DNA from: Actinomycetota bacterium | GTDB taxonomy: Bacteria; Actinomycetota; CADDZG01; JAHWKV01 | Assembly (NCBI GenBank): GCA_030447305.1 | Contig: JAUJPC010000002.1 | Location: 314,815-378,814 of the forward strand | DNA length: 64,000 bases | Direction: 5' to 3' | In this document: piece by piece, positions 35,130 through 43,855 of the stretch | How positions within the stretch are numbered: the first letter of the stretch is position 1 | Layout: each line of letters opens with the position of its first letter | The notes under the pieces: model-generated | Seen by the model: the letters and a program-made list of their open reading frames with translations, nothing else | The model's database searches: none | What the model was told of the DNA's origin: nothing | Made by a program: the position numbers and the translations under genes

Positions 35130-35681
35130 CTGTCCAGCACCTCCCGTTCTGCCCTCTACAAGACCGCAAAGGTTCTGAACGAGGGGGATGTGGTGGTCAT
35201 TCCCACCGACACGGTGTACGGCGTCGCGGCCCGGCTCGACCGGCCGCGGGCCATCGACAAGATCTTCAAGCTCAAGGGCCGGCCGCGCTCCAAGCCGCTG
35301 CCCATCCTGGTTCCCGACATCAAGACGGCACGCACGCTGGGGGAGCTCGACAAGGAGGCCCTCGAGCTGGCGATGAGGAGCTGGCCGGGAGCGGTGACGA
35401 TAGTGGTCCGCACCACTGAGGATGTACCGGACATCGGGGGTGACGGCACGACCGTGGGTTTAAGGATCCCAAACCACCCGTTCACCCTGGAGCTTCTGCG
35501 CGACTGCGGCCCCCTGGTGGCGACCAGCGCCAACCCCAGCGGCAACCCCACCGGCGCCGTGCTCCAGGAGGTCCTGCTCGACCTCGGCAACGGCCCGGGT
35601 ATATACGTGGACGGCGGAACCCTCGACTCGCCGCCTTCGAGGGTCATCTCGATGCTGGGGGAGCCGAGGATTCTGCGATAG
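35130..35681 (+). CDS. L-threonylcarbamoyladenylate synthase (Sua5/YwlC/YrdC)
   Basis: This ~183-aa protein catalyses the first step of tRNA t6A37 synthesis, from threonine, bicarbonate and ATP. Motifs are VVVIPTDTVYGVAARLD, KGRPRSKPLPILV and VATSANPSGNPTGA. The start is unresolved. The frame has no ATG, GTG or TTG near where homology begins; CTG 35130, ATA 35118 (overlapping the prmC stop) or ATC 35127 are the candidates. GGAGGG (35103-35108) fits ATA 35118 best by spacing. CTG 35130 is used here as a conservative choice. Confidence 0.88.
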   Translation: MSSTSRSALYKTAKVLNEGDVVVIPTDTVYGVAARLDRPRAIDKIFKLKGRPRSKPLPILVPDIKTARTLGELDKEALELAMRSWPGAVTIVVRTTEDVPDIGGDGTTVGLRIPNHPFTLELLRDCGPLVATSANPSGNPTGAVLQEVLLDLGNGPGIYVDGGTLDSPPSRVISMLGEPRILR

Positions 35682-35703
35682 ACATTCCCGGAATGGACTC
35701 CGG

Positions 35704-35709
35704 TAGAGT
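35704..35709 (+). promoter_or_regulatory. putative -10 (TAGAGT) of a leaderless rpiB mRNA
   Basis: TAGAGT lies 7 nt upstream of GTG 35717. A TAGACA (35679-35684) could be a weak -35 with a 19-nt spacer. Confidence 0.45.
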
Positions 35710-35716
35710 GGCCAAC

Positions 35717-36175
35717 GTGAAAGTTGCCATCGCCTCCGACCACGCAGGGTTTCCGCTTAAGACAGCCCTGGTCGAGTACCTGACGGACAAGGGGCACGAG
35801 GTGCACGACTTCGGCACTGACTCCGAGCAGTCCGTCGACTATCCCCCGTTTTGCGCCGCGGCTGCCCGTGCGGTGGTCAAGGGAGAGGCGGAGCGAGGCA
35901 TTGTCCTGGGCGGCAGCGGGCAGGGCGAGCAAATATCAGCCAACAAGGTTCACGGCGCCCGCGCGGCTTTGTGCAATGAGCTGTGGACCGCCAGGATGTG
36001 CCGGCTTCACAACGACGCCAACGTGCTGGCGATGGGAGCTCGGATCGTGACGCCCTACATGGCCTACGAGATCGTCGACCTGTTTATCAACACCGAGTTC
36101 GAGGGAGGCCGTCACCAGCCGAGACTCGATCAGGTCCGCAAGATCGAGCTCGAGGAGTGCGAAGCGGCGGACTGA
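35717..36175 (+). CDS. rpiB: ribose-5-phosphate isomerase B, mycobacterial type
   Basis: This 152-aa RpiB/LacA-family enzyme interconverts ribose-5-phosphate and ribulose-5-phosphate. It has VAIASDHAGFPLK at the N-terminus. The position that holds the catalytic Cys in E. coli RpiB (CGTGIG) is Gly here (VLGGSGQGEQISANK). As in the M. tuberculosis enzyme, the Glu of GQGE is the likely base. GTG 35717 is preferred over ATG 35693 because TAGAGT lies 7 nt upstream and homology begins there. Confidence 0.92.
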   Translation: MKVAIASDHAGFPLKTALVEYLTDKGHEVHDFGTDSEQSVDYPPFCAAAARAVVKGEAERGIVLGGSGQGEQISANKVHGARAALCNELWTARMCRLHNDANVLAMGARIVTPYMAYEIVDLFINTEFEGGRHQPRLDQVRKIELEECEAAD

Positions 36176-36486
36176 CTCTCAGCCGATGTTGGCGCTGGAG
36201 GACTCCGGAGCTCAAAAGGGTCGAGTTTGTTCACCGTCTCTTCAGAGATCCCGATCCGCTCGTGGGGGGGCTTGGGCCCCTCCGGATTGAGCAGCGCTTC
36301 CATCGAGGACCCAGAGATGTCGAGGCGGGCGGCCAGCTTTTGAGGTTCCATGCCTTCCCCGGCCACGGCTTCTATCAACTTGCCGGCCTTGGCCTCTCTT
36401 TCGGCGGCCACCTTCTCCAACAACACAACGCTTTCCAGGAGAGTCTTGGCGTCGTCGAGCTTGCTGTCGTGGTCCGTATCTGACAC
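36130..36486 (-). CDS. hypothetical protein with a possible HTH-like segment
   Basis: This 118-aa acidic, helix-rich protein is unrecognised. It contains LDDAKTLLESVVLLEKVAAEREAK split by charged residues, then MEPQKLAARLDISGSSMEALL, which could fold as an HTH, and a Pro/Ser-rich tail. GTG 36486 is one possible start; the frame stays open to 36642. Its 3' end overlaps rpiB by 46 bp in antisense, which lowers confidence. Confidence 0.45.
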   Translation of the reverse strand: MSDTDHDSKLDDAKTLLESVVLLEKVAAEREAKAGKLIEAVAGEGMEPQKLAARLDISGSSMEALLNPEGPKPPHERIGISEETVNKLDPFELRSPPAPTSAESQSAASHSSSSILRT

Positions 36487-36602
36487 TTGCGTCCCCAATT
36501 GACTGAACCACGTATACAACCCGGCTTTCCAGGCACCAATCATAACGACCACGCCGAGATAATCTTCTGCTTGGATTCGGGAGGGTGGTTCTGGAGTTCG
36601 GT

Positions 36603-37862
36603 TTAGGCGTTGATCGTCCCGGGTGCGGGGAAGCTGCGGCACAGCTCGGAGATCTCGCCGGAGACCTTCTTCGACATGTCGTCGTCCTCAGGGGCGCTGA
36701 TGATCTTATCCATCCACTCCGCGATCTTGACCATCTCCGGCTCTTTCATGCCCCGGGTGGTGACCGATGGGGTCCCCAGGCGGATCCCGGACGGGTCGAA
36801 AGGCTTCCGGGGGTCGAACGGAACCGTGTTGTAGTTCAGCTCGATTCCCGCACGGTCCAGCGCCTTGGCGGCCGGCTTGCCGAAGACGCCTTTGTTGGTC
36901 AGGTCGATGAGGATCAGGTGGTTGTCGGTGCCGCCCGAAACCAGATCGAAGCCACGCTCCAGCAGAGCGGCCGCCAGCGCCTTGGCATTGGCGACGATCT
37001 GGTGGGCGTAATCCGCGAAGTCCGGCTGCGCCGCTTCCTTCAATGCCACCGCGATGGCCGCGGTGGTGTGGTTGTGGGGTCCGCCCTGAAGGCCCGGGAA
37101 CACCGCAAAGTTGATTGCCTTGGCGTGCTCGGTGCGGCACATGACCATCGCGCCCCGGGGACCCCGCAGGGTCTTGTGGGTGGTGGTGGTCACCACGTCG
37201 GCCACCGGTACGGGGGAGGGATGGGCACCGCCCGCCACCAGGCCCGCAATGTGCGCAATGTCGGCGGCGAAGATGGCTCCGACCTCCTTGGCCACCTCGG
37301 CGAAGATGGCAAAGTCGATCTGCCGGGGGATTGCGGTGCCGCCTGCCCAGATGAGCTTCGGCTTCTCCTTCAGCGCAAGATCGCGCATCTCGTCGTAATC
37401 GATCAGGTGGTTGTCTTTGCGCACGCCGTACTGGACCGCCCGGAACCACCTGCCGGTGGCCGACACGCTCCAGCCATGAGTCAGATGTCCCCCGGATGGC
37501 AGGGCCATGCCCATGACCGTGTCCCCGGGATCCAAAAACGCCAGGTACACCGCAAGGTTGCAGGGTGAGCCGGAGTAGGGCTGCACATTTGCGTGCTCGG
37601 CGCCGAACAGGTCTTTCGCCCTCCGCACCGCAAGGTCCTCAACCGGGTCGATGAACTGCTGCCCCTCGTAATAGCGCCTGCCGGAGTACCCCTCGGAGTA
37701 CTTGTTCGTGAGCAGGGAGCCGGTGGCTGCTAGGACCGCCTCGGAGACGTAGTTCTCGGAAGGGATCAACCGGATGGTGGAGGCCTCGCGCTTTGCCTCC
37801 GAAACGATCAGATCTGTGATGTCGGGATCGGAGGCTTCCAGCGCCTTCCAGTAGCTGTCCAT
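36603..37862 (-). CDS. glyA: serine hydroxymethyltransferase
   Basis: This 419-aa PLP enzyme converts serine and tetrahydrofolate to glycine and methylene-THF. The PLP Lys lies in VTTTTHKTLRGPRGAM, with the N-terminal LIPSENYVSEAVLAA and NKYSEGYSGRRYYEG substrate motifs. It is monocistronic with its own promoter, apparently leaderless. Confidence 0.97.
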   Translation of the reverse strand: MDSYWKALEASDPDITDLIVSEAKREASTIRLIPSENYVSEAVLAATGSLLTNKYSEGYSGRRYYEGQQFIDPVEDLAVRRAKDLFGAEHANVQPYSGSPCNLAVYLAFLDPGDTVMGMALPSGGHLTHGWSVSATGRWFRAVQYGVRKDNHLIDYDEMRDLALKEKPKLIWAGGTAIPRQIDFAIFAEVAKEVGAIFAADIAHIAGLVAGGAHPSPVPVADVVTTTTHKTLRGPRGAMVMCRTEHAKAINFAVFPGLQGGPHNHTTAAIAVALKEAAQPDFADYAHQIVANAKALAAALLERGFDLVSGGTDNHLILIDLTNKGVFGKPAAKALDRAGIELNYNTVPFDPRKPFDPSGIRLGTPSVTTRGMKEPEMVKIAEWMDKIISAPEDDDMSKKVSGEISELCRSFPAPGTINA

Positions 37863-37871
37863 GTACCCAGC

Positions 37872-37900
37872 ACCGTAAGGCTGCGGATCTTAACGGTCAA
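37872..37900 (-). promoter_or_regulatory. glyA promoter, leaderless
   Basis: On the minus strand TTGACC (37895-37900), a 17-nt spacer and TACGGT (37872-37877) precede the ATG by 9 nt. Both boxes and the spacing are near consensus, and no Shine-Dalgarno fits between. Confidence 0.65.
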
Positions 37901-37931
37901 ACGCGGTCACGGACCCCATGGAAAGCGGGAA

Positions 37932-37937
37932 TAGAAT
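37932..37937 (+). promoter_or_regulatory. putative -10 (TAGAAT) of a leaderless wecA mRNA
   Basis: TAGAAT lies 7 nt upstream of GTG 37945 and decides this start over ATG 37918 or 37936. Confidence 0.5.
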
Positions 37938-37944
37938 GTGCGCC

Positions 37945-39060
37945 GTGACCCTATACCTGTTGGTTCTTTTGGTTGGAGCGCTCGTTACCTACATCGCTAC
38001 CCCTGCGGTCCTGACGTTGAGCCGCCGGGTCGGAGCAGTCGACGTGCCCAACGACCGCAAGGTGCACGCCGTGCCGACGCCCACGCTTGGCGGAGTAGCC
38101 ATGTTTCTCGGGTTCATCGTGGCTCTGGCTTTCGCATCGCTTCAAAGCCCGTTCATCCGCTACTTCCGCCCTCTTTTCGTGTGGCCGGCACCGGAGCTGT
38201 TTGCAATCGTCATCGGCACGGCCGTGGTTTTCCTCCTGGGGGTGGTGGACGATCTCAAGGGAATTAGCGTTCCGGTAAAGCTCGCCGGCCAGTTCCTGGC
38301 CGCGGGATTTGTGTTCCTGAGCGGCGTGCGCCTGGAGTACTTCCGGGTGCCCTTCCGGGATGTGGGGGCGCTTTCGATGTCCCCTGACGTCTCGGCCCTG
38401 GCCACCATCGTTTGGATAGTGCTCATCGTGAACGCCGTCAACCTGATGGACGGGCTCGATGGCCTGGCGGCCGGCGTGACGGCAATCGCCGCCGCAACAT
38501 TCTTCGTCTACACCTACCAGCTAGACGTGCAGGGTCTTGCCGGCCCCGAGCCGACCGCCGCCCTGCTCTCGGCCGTCATCGTCGGGGTAACCATCGGTTT
38601 CCTGCGCTACAACTTCAATCCGGCCAAGATATTCATGGGTGACTCGGGGAGCATGGTCCTGGGCTTTTTGGTCGCGACCTCCACCGTCGCGGGAGTGGGG
38701 CGCTCCGCCACCCAGAACCAGTCCGATATCTCCGCCGCCTTCCTCTTCTACCTTCCTCTGGCCATCCCTTTGATAGTCCTGGCGATACCTCTCCTGGATA
38801 CGGCTCTTGCAGTCCTGAGGCGAGCCAAGAAAGGCCTTCCCGTCTTCCACCCGGACAAGGAGCACCTGCATCACCGGCTTTTGGAGATCGGCCACGGTCA
38901 CCGGCAGGCCGTTCTGATCATGTATGCATGGACCGCAGTGATCGCGGGAATGACTCTGGCGTGGACGTTTGCCCCCGTCTACATGGTGCCGTTTGCGGCG
39001 GCGGCGCTGGGGATGGTTCTGTACACAGCTCTCCCCAAGCTGAGCGGTCGATCTTTTTGA
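37945..39060 (+). CDS. MraY-family undecaprenyl-phosphate GlcNAc-1-phosphate transferase (WecA/TagO)
   Basis: This ~371-aa polytopic membrane protein transfers a sugar-1-phosphate to undecaprenyl phosphate, the first step of teichoic acid, arabinogalactan or O-antigen-type polymers. Conserved cytoplasmic motifs are VDVPNDRKVHAVPTP, NAVNLMDGLDGLAAG, KIFMGDSGSM and KEHLHHRLLEIGHGHRQ. GTG 37945 is chosen from the leaderless signature. It lies just upstream of the ATP synthase genes, as in many Actinomycetota. Confidence 0.9.
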   Translation: MTLYLLVLLVGALVTYIATPAVLTLSRRVGAVDVPNDRKVHAVPTPTLGGVAMFLGFIVALAFASLQSPFIRYFRPLFVWPAPELFAIVIGTAVVFLLGVVDDLKGISVPVKLAGQFLAAGFVFLSGVRLEYFRVPFRDVGALSMSPDVSALATIVWIVLIVNAVNLMDGLDGLAAGVTAIAAATFFVYTYQLDVQGLAGPEPTAALLSAVIVGVTIGFLRYNFNPAKIFMGDSGSMVLGFLVATSTVAGVGRSATQNQSDISAAFLFYLPLAIPLIVLAIPLLDTALAVLRRAKKGLPVFHPDKEHLHHRLLEIGHGHRQAVLIMYAWTAVIAGMTLAWTFAPVYMVPFAAAALGMVLYTALPKLSGRSF

Positions 39061-39092
39061 TGAGGCTTTCATCCGGCGTAGCGAGATCTCAT

Positions 39093-39122
39093 TTGCCCGT
39101 GACTTCCAACTCCGACTACTAT
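39093..39122 (+). promoter_or_regulatory. putative atp operon promoter
   Basis: TTGCCC (39093-39098), an 18-nt spacer and TACTAT (39117-39122) lie in the 142-bp gap between wecA and the first atp gene. Confidence 0.45.
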
Positions 39123-39202
39123 GTGGACGGCTCACGACACCGAACGGTTGTTCTAGGTGCCGCGGGCTGCGTTTCGCGCCCCGGTAAGCGCTGACTGTCA
39201 AC

Positions 39203-39427
39203 ATGCCCTACGACCCCAAAAAGCCTTCTGCGACGTCGGGCTACGGGTTCGCGATGGGTCTGGCAGCCGAACTTGTGGTCACGACCGGCGTGGGCGCCTT
39301 CTTGGGCTGGTTGTTGGACGGGTGGTTGGACACTCGAGTGGTCTTCTTGTTTATCGGGGCCTTGTTGGGTGGCGCGGCGGGAGTTCTGAGGCTCTACAGG
39401 ACATATGGAACAGACAAAGGCGACTGA
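39203..39427 (+). CDS. AtpZ/AtpI-like ATP synthase-associated membrane protein
   Basis: This 74-aa protein has two membrane helices (FAMGLAAELVVTTGVGAFLGW and VVFLFIGALLGGAAG divided by a short Asp-Thr-Arg turn), the pattern of the AtpZ family that sits first in many atp operons and may supply Mg2+ or help c-ring assembly. It overlaps the next gene by 23 bp. Confidence 0.85.
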   Translation: MPYDPKKPSATSGYGFAMGLAAELVVTTGVGAFLGWLLDGWLDTRVVFLFIGALLGGAAGVLRLYRTYGTDKGD

Positions 39428-39884
39428 CCAGGGACCGGTAGAAGAAAGCCTTACGCATGCCGAACCGCAGGCCGAGGCTGCCGTCGAGGTTTCCGAGCCG
39501 GCATCGGTCACCGCCCGGCGAGTGCTGATCAAGGCATTCACCGTGGGAGCGGTTGCCGTCATCATCGGCCTTGGAGCCGGGGGTAGCGCTGTGGCGATAG
39601 GTGCGTTCGCCGGCTGCCTGGCAGCCGCAGTTTACGTGACCGGCTACATCCGTTCGCATGTGTTTCGAAAGTTCGCAGACAGCACGTTCGACCCACGGGT
39701 AACGAGGTTCGCCGCAATGCGCATGGGGACGATCATCGCCGTCGGCGTCGGGCTGTACGTGATCCTCGGTGAAGGCGCGACCAGGGCCTACCTGCTGGCA
39801 CTGGGGGCTTGCTGGCTGATTCTTGTAGCTACGGAGGCACCTCGTGCGCTTAGGCAGCTGAGGGCCCGAGGCATCATCGGTTAG
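39405..39884 (+). CDS. ATP synthase subunit I-like protein
   Basis: This 159-aa protein has a ~35-residue acidic N-terminus and four hydrophobic helices (about 40-60, 62-80, 105-125, 128-145), like AtpI/ATP-synt_I proteins. It lies between the AtpZ-like gene and atpB, 12 bp before atpB. Its likely role is assembly of the c-ring. Confidence 0.75.
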   Translation: MEQTKATDQGPVEESLTHAEPQAEAAVEVSEPASVTARRVLIKAFTVGAVAVIIGLGAGGSAVAIGAFAGCLAAAVYVTGYIRSHVFRKFADSTFDPRVTRFAAMRMGTIIAVGVGLYVILGEGATRAYLLALGACWLILVATEAPRALRQLRARGIIG

Positions 39885-39896
39885 GAGGAACCAGCT

Positions 39897-40703
39897 TTGG
39901 CGGTCTTGGCAACTGAGGCACCGGAGGAATCACCGTTTACCGAGCTCACGGGGCACCTTACGCCCCACCACTACGGCTGGGCGCCCCACTGGGAGATAGG
40001 CGGTATCGACCTGTCACCGACCAACGCAGTCGTCAACATATGGCTTGCGGCCCTTCTGTGTGTGGCAATCTTCTGGATAGCGGCCAGGAAGCGAGCACTG
40101 GTACCGCAGGGGATCCAGAACGTCGTCGAGGTCCTGGTCGACTTCGTGAAGGTCAACATCGTCTACTCGGTGATGAATACCAAAGATGGCCGCAACTGGT
40201 TCCCGTTCATCGGGACGGTTTTCTTCTTCATCTTCTTCATGAATGCAGTTGGACTCGTCCCCTACATCGGGTTCACCCCCACCGCCAACATCTTCGTGAC
40301 GGCCACCATGGCCCTGATGGTTTACCTCCTGGCAGTCGCGATCGGCATGGCCCGCAACGGGCCCCTCAAGTTCTGGGTGAAGACCCTGGTTCCCCCGGAC
40401 GTACCCAAGGTCATGCTCCCGCTGATGATTCCTATCGAGATCATCTCCCAGCTCGCCCGGCCTCTTTCGCTGGCGGTCCGGCTCTTTGCCAACATGCTGG
40501 CGGACCACCTGATGCTGCTGGTATTTGCCGGCTTCATCTTTCTCGCCGCCGGTAGTGCGGCGATCTTTGGCATCCTTCCGATCTCAGTGGCCTTCATGGT
40601 CATCTTCACAGCCTTTGCCCTTTTCGTGGCGTTCATCCAGGCCGTGATCTTCGCTTTCCTCACCACCATCTACATCAATGACGCACTTCACCCGGGCCAC
40701 TGA
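39897..40703 (+). CDS. atpB: ATP synthase Fo subunit a
   Basis: This 268-aa membrane subunit forms the proton half-channels. The essential Arg is in LSLAVRLFANMLADHL, with the C-terminal helices IQAVIFAFLTTIYINDA. It starts with TTG 39897, and TTAGGAGGAA is upstream. Confidence 0.96.
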   Translation: MAVLATEAPEESPFTELTGHLTPHHYGWAPHWEIGGIDLSPTNAVVNIWLAALLCVAIFWIAARKRALVPQGIQNVVEVLVDFVKVNIVYSVMNTKDGRNWFPFIGTVFFFIFFMNAVGLVPYIGFTPTANIFVTATMALMVYLLAVAIGMARNGPLKFWVKTLVPPDVPKVMLPLMIPIEIISQLARPLSLAVRLFANMLADHLMLLVFAGFIFLAAGSAAIFGILPISVAFMVIFTAFALFVAFIQAVIFAFLTTIYINDALHPGH

Positions 40704-40742
40704 CCTCGCTGGCGGCTCGGTAAGGATCGAAAGGAGAAGGAT

Positions 40743-41015
40743 TTGAGCTTTACAACACTGGCGCAGGAAGCTGCGACCGGCATGACCGACAAGGGGCTCC
40801 AGCAGCTTGGGGCCGGTCTGGCCATCGGCCTGGCGGCAGGTGGAGGCGCCACGGGTATCGGCATCCTGTGGTCCAAGGGACTGGAGGGCATCGGCAGACA
40901 GCCTGAGGCGCGGGGCACCCTGCAGGGTCTTATGTTCGTTGGATTCGCACTTGCCGAGGCGCAGGTTCTGTACGGCCTGATCGTCGCTCTGCTCCTTCTT
41001 CTGGGCATCTTCTAG
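40743..41015 (+). CDS. atpE: ATP synthase Fo subunit c
   Basis: This 90-aa hairpin has helix 1 (Gly-rich GLAIGLAAGGGATGIG), the polar loop R52-Q53-P54 and helix 2 with the proton-carrying E72 (FALAEAQVLYGLI). It lacks the Gln/Ser/Tyr set typical of Na+ rings, so H+ coupling is expected. TTG start after AAGGAGAAGG. Confidence 0.96.
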   Translation: MSFTTLAQEAATGMTDKGLQQLGAGLAIGLAAGGGATGIGILWSKGLEGIGRQPEARGTLQGLMFVGFALAEAQVLYGLIVALLLLLGIF

Positions 41016-41024
41016 GAGGCATTC

Positions 41025-41582
41025 ATGTCGTCGTTCGTACTACTAGCTACAGAGGCCGCCGAGGGCGAGGGGGGATTCAACCCCTTCGATCCCGAGTTCG
41101 GATTGGTCGTTTGGACCGGTGTCGCCTTCCTGACGGTGCTTTACCTGCTCGCCAAGAAGGTCTTCCCGAAGCTTCAGGAAGGCCTGGCGGACCGGGAGCG
41201 CAAGATCGCCGATGAGATCAAGGCCGCCGAGAAGACTCGGGCGGAGGCCGAGAAGATACTGGCCGACTACAAGTCGAGGGTGGCTGCGGCCCGCGAAGAG
41301 ACGACCGGGATGATCGAGGAGGCCAGGGCCGCGGCGGAGAAGGTTCGCCAGGAGCTAATCGCTCGCGCCGAAGGCGATGCCCGTTTGATCGTAGACAAAG
41401 CTCGCAAGCAGCTTTCCGGCGAGCGTGAGCGGATCCTGAGCGAGCTGGAAGGCTCACTGGCGGAGTGGTCCACGAACATCGCAGCGCAGATCGTCCAGAA
41501 GGAGCTCACGCCCGACTCCCACCGGGACCTGGTGGAGGGCTTCATCGCCGATGTCCGTAAGAGTGAGGCGGCGAAGTCTTGA
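41025..41582 (+). CDS. atpF: ATP synthase Fo subunit b
   Basis: This 185-aa peripheral stalk subunit has one N-terminal membrane helix (LVVWTGVAFLTVLYLLAKK) and a long charged coiled coil rich in Glu, Lys and Ala. TAGGAGG precedes the ATG. The stop overlaps the atpH start as TTGA. Confidence 0.95.
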   Translation: MSSFVLLATEAAEGEGGFNPFDPEFGLVVWTGVAFLTVLYLLAKKVFPKLQEGLADRERKIADEIKAAEKTRAEAEKILADYKSRVAAAREETTGMIEEARAAAEKVRQELIARAEGDARLIVDKARKQLSGERERILSELEGSLAEWSTNIAAQIVQKELTPDSHRDLVEGFIADVRKSEAAKS

Positions 41583-42121
41583 GCGATCCGATGGGACAGG
41601 GAGTCAAGGGATACGCCCGGGCCCTCTACGAAATCGCACAGGTCGAGGGGGATGTCGACCGGGTGTCGGACGAGCTGTTCCGCATCGCACGTGCAGTGGA
41701 GTCCAACCATGAGCTTCGCCGTGCTCTGACCGACATTGCGATCCCGTTCGCCGGCAAGGAGCAGCTGCTTCAGGAGCTCTTGGGCAACAAGGCATCGCCC
41801 CACACCCTCAACGCCATCCGCTTCGTCATCAGCCAGGGCAAGTCCCGTGAGCTGGTGGAGATCGCGGACACGCTGGCGCAGATTGCAGCAGCGGAAACGA
41901 ACAAGCAGGTGGCCGAGGTGCGTGCCGCCGTCCCCCTGAGCAACGAGCAGAAGGCTGCTCTTGCCGAGGCCCTCAACCAGGCCACCGGCTACAACGTTGA
42001 GATCAAGGCAATCGTCGACCCGAGCGTCATCGGGGGAGTGATTGCCAAGGTCGGCGACGTCGTGATCGATGGCACGGTTCGAGGCAAACTGGAACAGCTA
42101 AAGCAACACCTGGGGGCATAA
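41579..42121 (+). CDS. atpH: ATP synthase F1 subunit delta
   Basis: This 180-aa OSCP/delta protein links F1 to the stalk. The N-terminal helix bundle starts VKGYARALYEIAQVEGDV. The C-terminus has YNVEIKAIVDPSVIGGVIAK split by conserved Gly residues. Start TTG 41579 overlaps the atpF stop by 4 bp. It is a separate protein, not the b-delta fusion of mycobacteria. Confidence 0.95.
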   Translation: MSDPMGQGVKGYARALYEIAQVEGDVDRVSDELFRIARAVESNHELRRALTDIAIPFAGKEQLLQELLGNKASPHTLNAIRFVISQGKSRELVEIADTLAQIAAAETNKQVAEVRAAVPLSNEQKAALAEALNQATGYNVEIKAIVDPSVIGGVIAKVGDVVIDGTVRGKLEQLKQHLGA

Positions 42122-42158
42122 CCCAAGTTTATTGAGCCGGTAACGTAGAGGAGAACTG

Positions 42159-43835
42159 ATGCCCGATCTGACCATAGGACCGCAAGAGGTAAAGGCAGCA
42201 CTCGACAACCTCTTCCAAAACTTCAAGCCCTCCACCACTCAGCAGGAAGTCGGCCGGGTCATCAACGCCGGCGACGGCATCGCTCGCGTTGTTGGCCTTC
42301 CGAATGTCGTGGCCAACGAGATGCTGGAGTTCCCCGGGGACCTGATCGGCATCGCACTGAACCTCGAGCCCGAGCAGCTGGGTGTCGTCATCCTGGGCGA
42401 CGCCAACGCGGTTGAAGAGGGCATGCCGGTGTCGCAGACCCACAAGGTGCTGTCGATTCCGGTCGGCGACGCCTACCTAGGACGGGCAGTGGACGCCCTG
42501 GGCAACCCCATCGACGGCAACGGCCCGCTGGACAAGTCCAAGCTGGACGGCAGCCGTGAGCTGGAGCTGCAGGCCGCGTCGGTCATCAACCGGCAGCCGG
42601 TTACCGAACCGCTCCAGACCGGTATCAAGGCCGTCGACGCCATGATCCCCGTGGGCAGAGGGCAGCGAGAGCTCCTCATCGGGGACCGGCAGACCGGGAA
42701 GACGGCCGTGGCCATCGACACCATCGTCAACCAGAAGCAGTACTGGGGCACCGATAAGGCGGTCAAGTGCATCTACGTGGCCATCGGACAGAAGAACTCG
42801 ACCGTCGCCGAGGTCCTCAACGGACTGAACGAGTCCGGAGCCATGGAGTACACCACAGTGATCAACGCTCCGGCATCGGCTCCGGGAGCCTTCAAGTTCC
42901 TCGCACCATACTCCGGTTGCGCCATCGGCCAGCACTGGATGTACAAGGGCGAGCACGTTTTGATCGTGTACGACGACCTTTCCAAGCAGGCCGACGCCTA
43001 CCGTCAGATCTCCCTGCTGCTGAGGCGGCCTCCGGGCCGTGAGGCGTACCCCGGCGACGTTTTCTATCTGCACTCCCGACTGCTGGAGCGTTCCGCCAAG
43101 CTTTCCGACGAACTGGGGGGCGGGTCGCTGACCGCACTGCCTATCATCGAAACCAAGGAGGGAGACCTCTCCGCCTACATCCCCACTAACGTCATCTCCA
43201 TCACCGACGGCCAGATCTTCTTTGAAACGAACCTCTTCTACCAGGGCTTCCGGCCGGCCATCAACGTCGGCACCTCGGTGTCCCGAGTGGGAGGAGCAGC
43301 GCAGATCAAAGCCATCAAGAAGATCGCCGGACCGCTGAAGATCGAGCTGGCCCAATACCGTGAGCTCGCGGCATTCGCGGGTTTCGGATCGGACCTGGAC
43401 AAGGCGTCGCAGGCGCAGCTGAACCGGGGAGAACGACTCACCGAGCTGCTGAAGCAGCCCCAGTTCTCCCCAATTCCGGTCGAGCACCAGTGCGTGTCCA
43501 TCTACGCCGGCTCCAACAAGTATCTGGACGATGTTCCGATGTCGGAAGTGGTCGAATTCGACCGTCAGCTCCGGGAGTATGTCGGGGTGCGTGCACCGGA
43601 GGTCTATGAGCACCTTCGCACGAAGGGTGACTTCCCGGAAGAGATCGAGCAGGCGCTGCGGAAGGCGATCGAGGACTTCACGGCCGGATACACCTCCGGT
43701 GAGGTCTCCCTGCCAGAGGCTCCCGCTAAAGGCACCACCGCTCAGGCTCCGGCGGTTGCAGCTCCGGTTGAGGAAGCCGAGCTCACAGGCGACACCGCTG
43801 CCGCGACGGTCGGTGCGGACTCCGACCAAGCCTAA
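42159..43835 (+). CDS. atpA: ATP synthase F1 subunit alpha
   Basis: This 558-aa non-catalytic nucleotide-binding subunit has the P-loop [14 protein letters not shown] and the alpha signature near [17 protein letters not shown]. The last ~45 residues are an Ala/Pro/Glu-rich extension beyond the normal C-terminus. C-terminal extensions of alpha are known in mycobacteria, where they affect ATP hydrolysis, but this one differs in sequence. Confidence 0.97.
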   Translation: MPDLTIGPQEVKAALDNLFQNFKPSTTQQEVGRVINAGDGIARVVGLPNVVANEMLEFPGDLIGIALNLEPEQLGVVILGDANAVEEGMPVSQTHKVLSIPVGDAYLGRAVDALGNPIDGNGPLDKSKLDGSRELELQAASVINRQPVTEPLQTGIKAVDAMIPVGRGQRELLIGDRQTGKTAVAIDTIVNQKQYWGTDKAVKCIYVAIGQKNSTVAEVLNGLNESGAMEYTTVINAPASAPGAFKFLAPYSGCAIGQHWMYKGEHVLIVYDDLSKQADAYRQISLLLRRPPGREAYPGDVFYLHSRLLERSAKLSDELGGGSLTALPIIETKEGDLSAYIPTNVISITDGQIFFETNLFYQGFRPAINVGTSVSRVGGAAQIKAIKKIAGPLKIELAQYRELAAFAGFGSDLDKASQAQLNRGERLTELLKQPQFSPIPVEHQCVSIYAGSNKYLDDVPMSEVVEFDRQLREYVGVRAPEVYEHLRTKGDFPEEIEQALRKAIEDFTAGYTSGEVSLPEAPAKGTTAQAPAVAAPVEEAELTGDTAAATVGADSDQA

Positions 43836-43855
43836 GAAGAGAGGCGCAAGACCAA

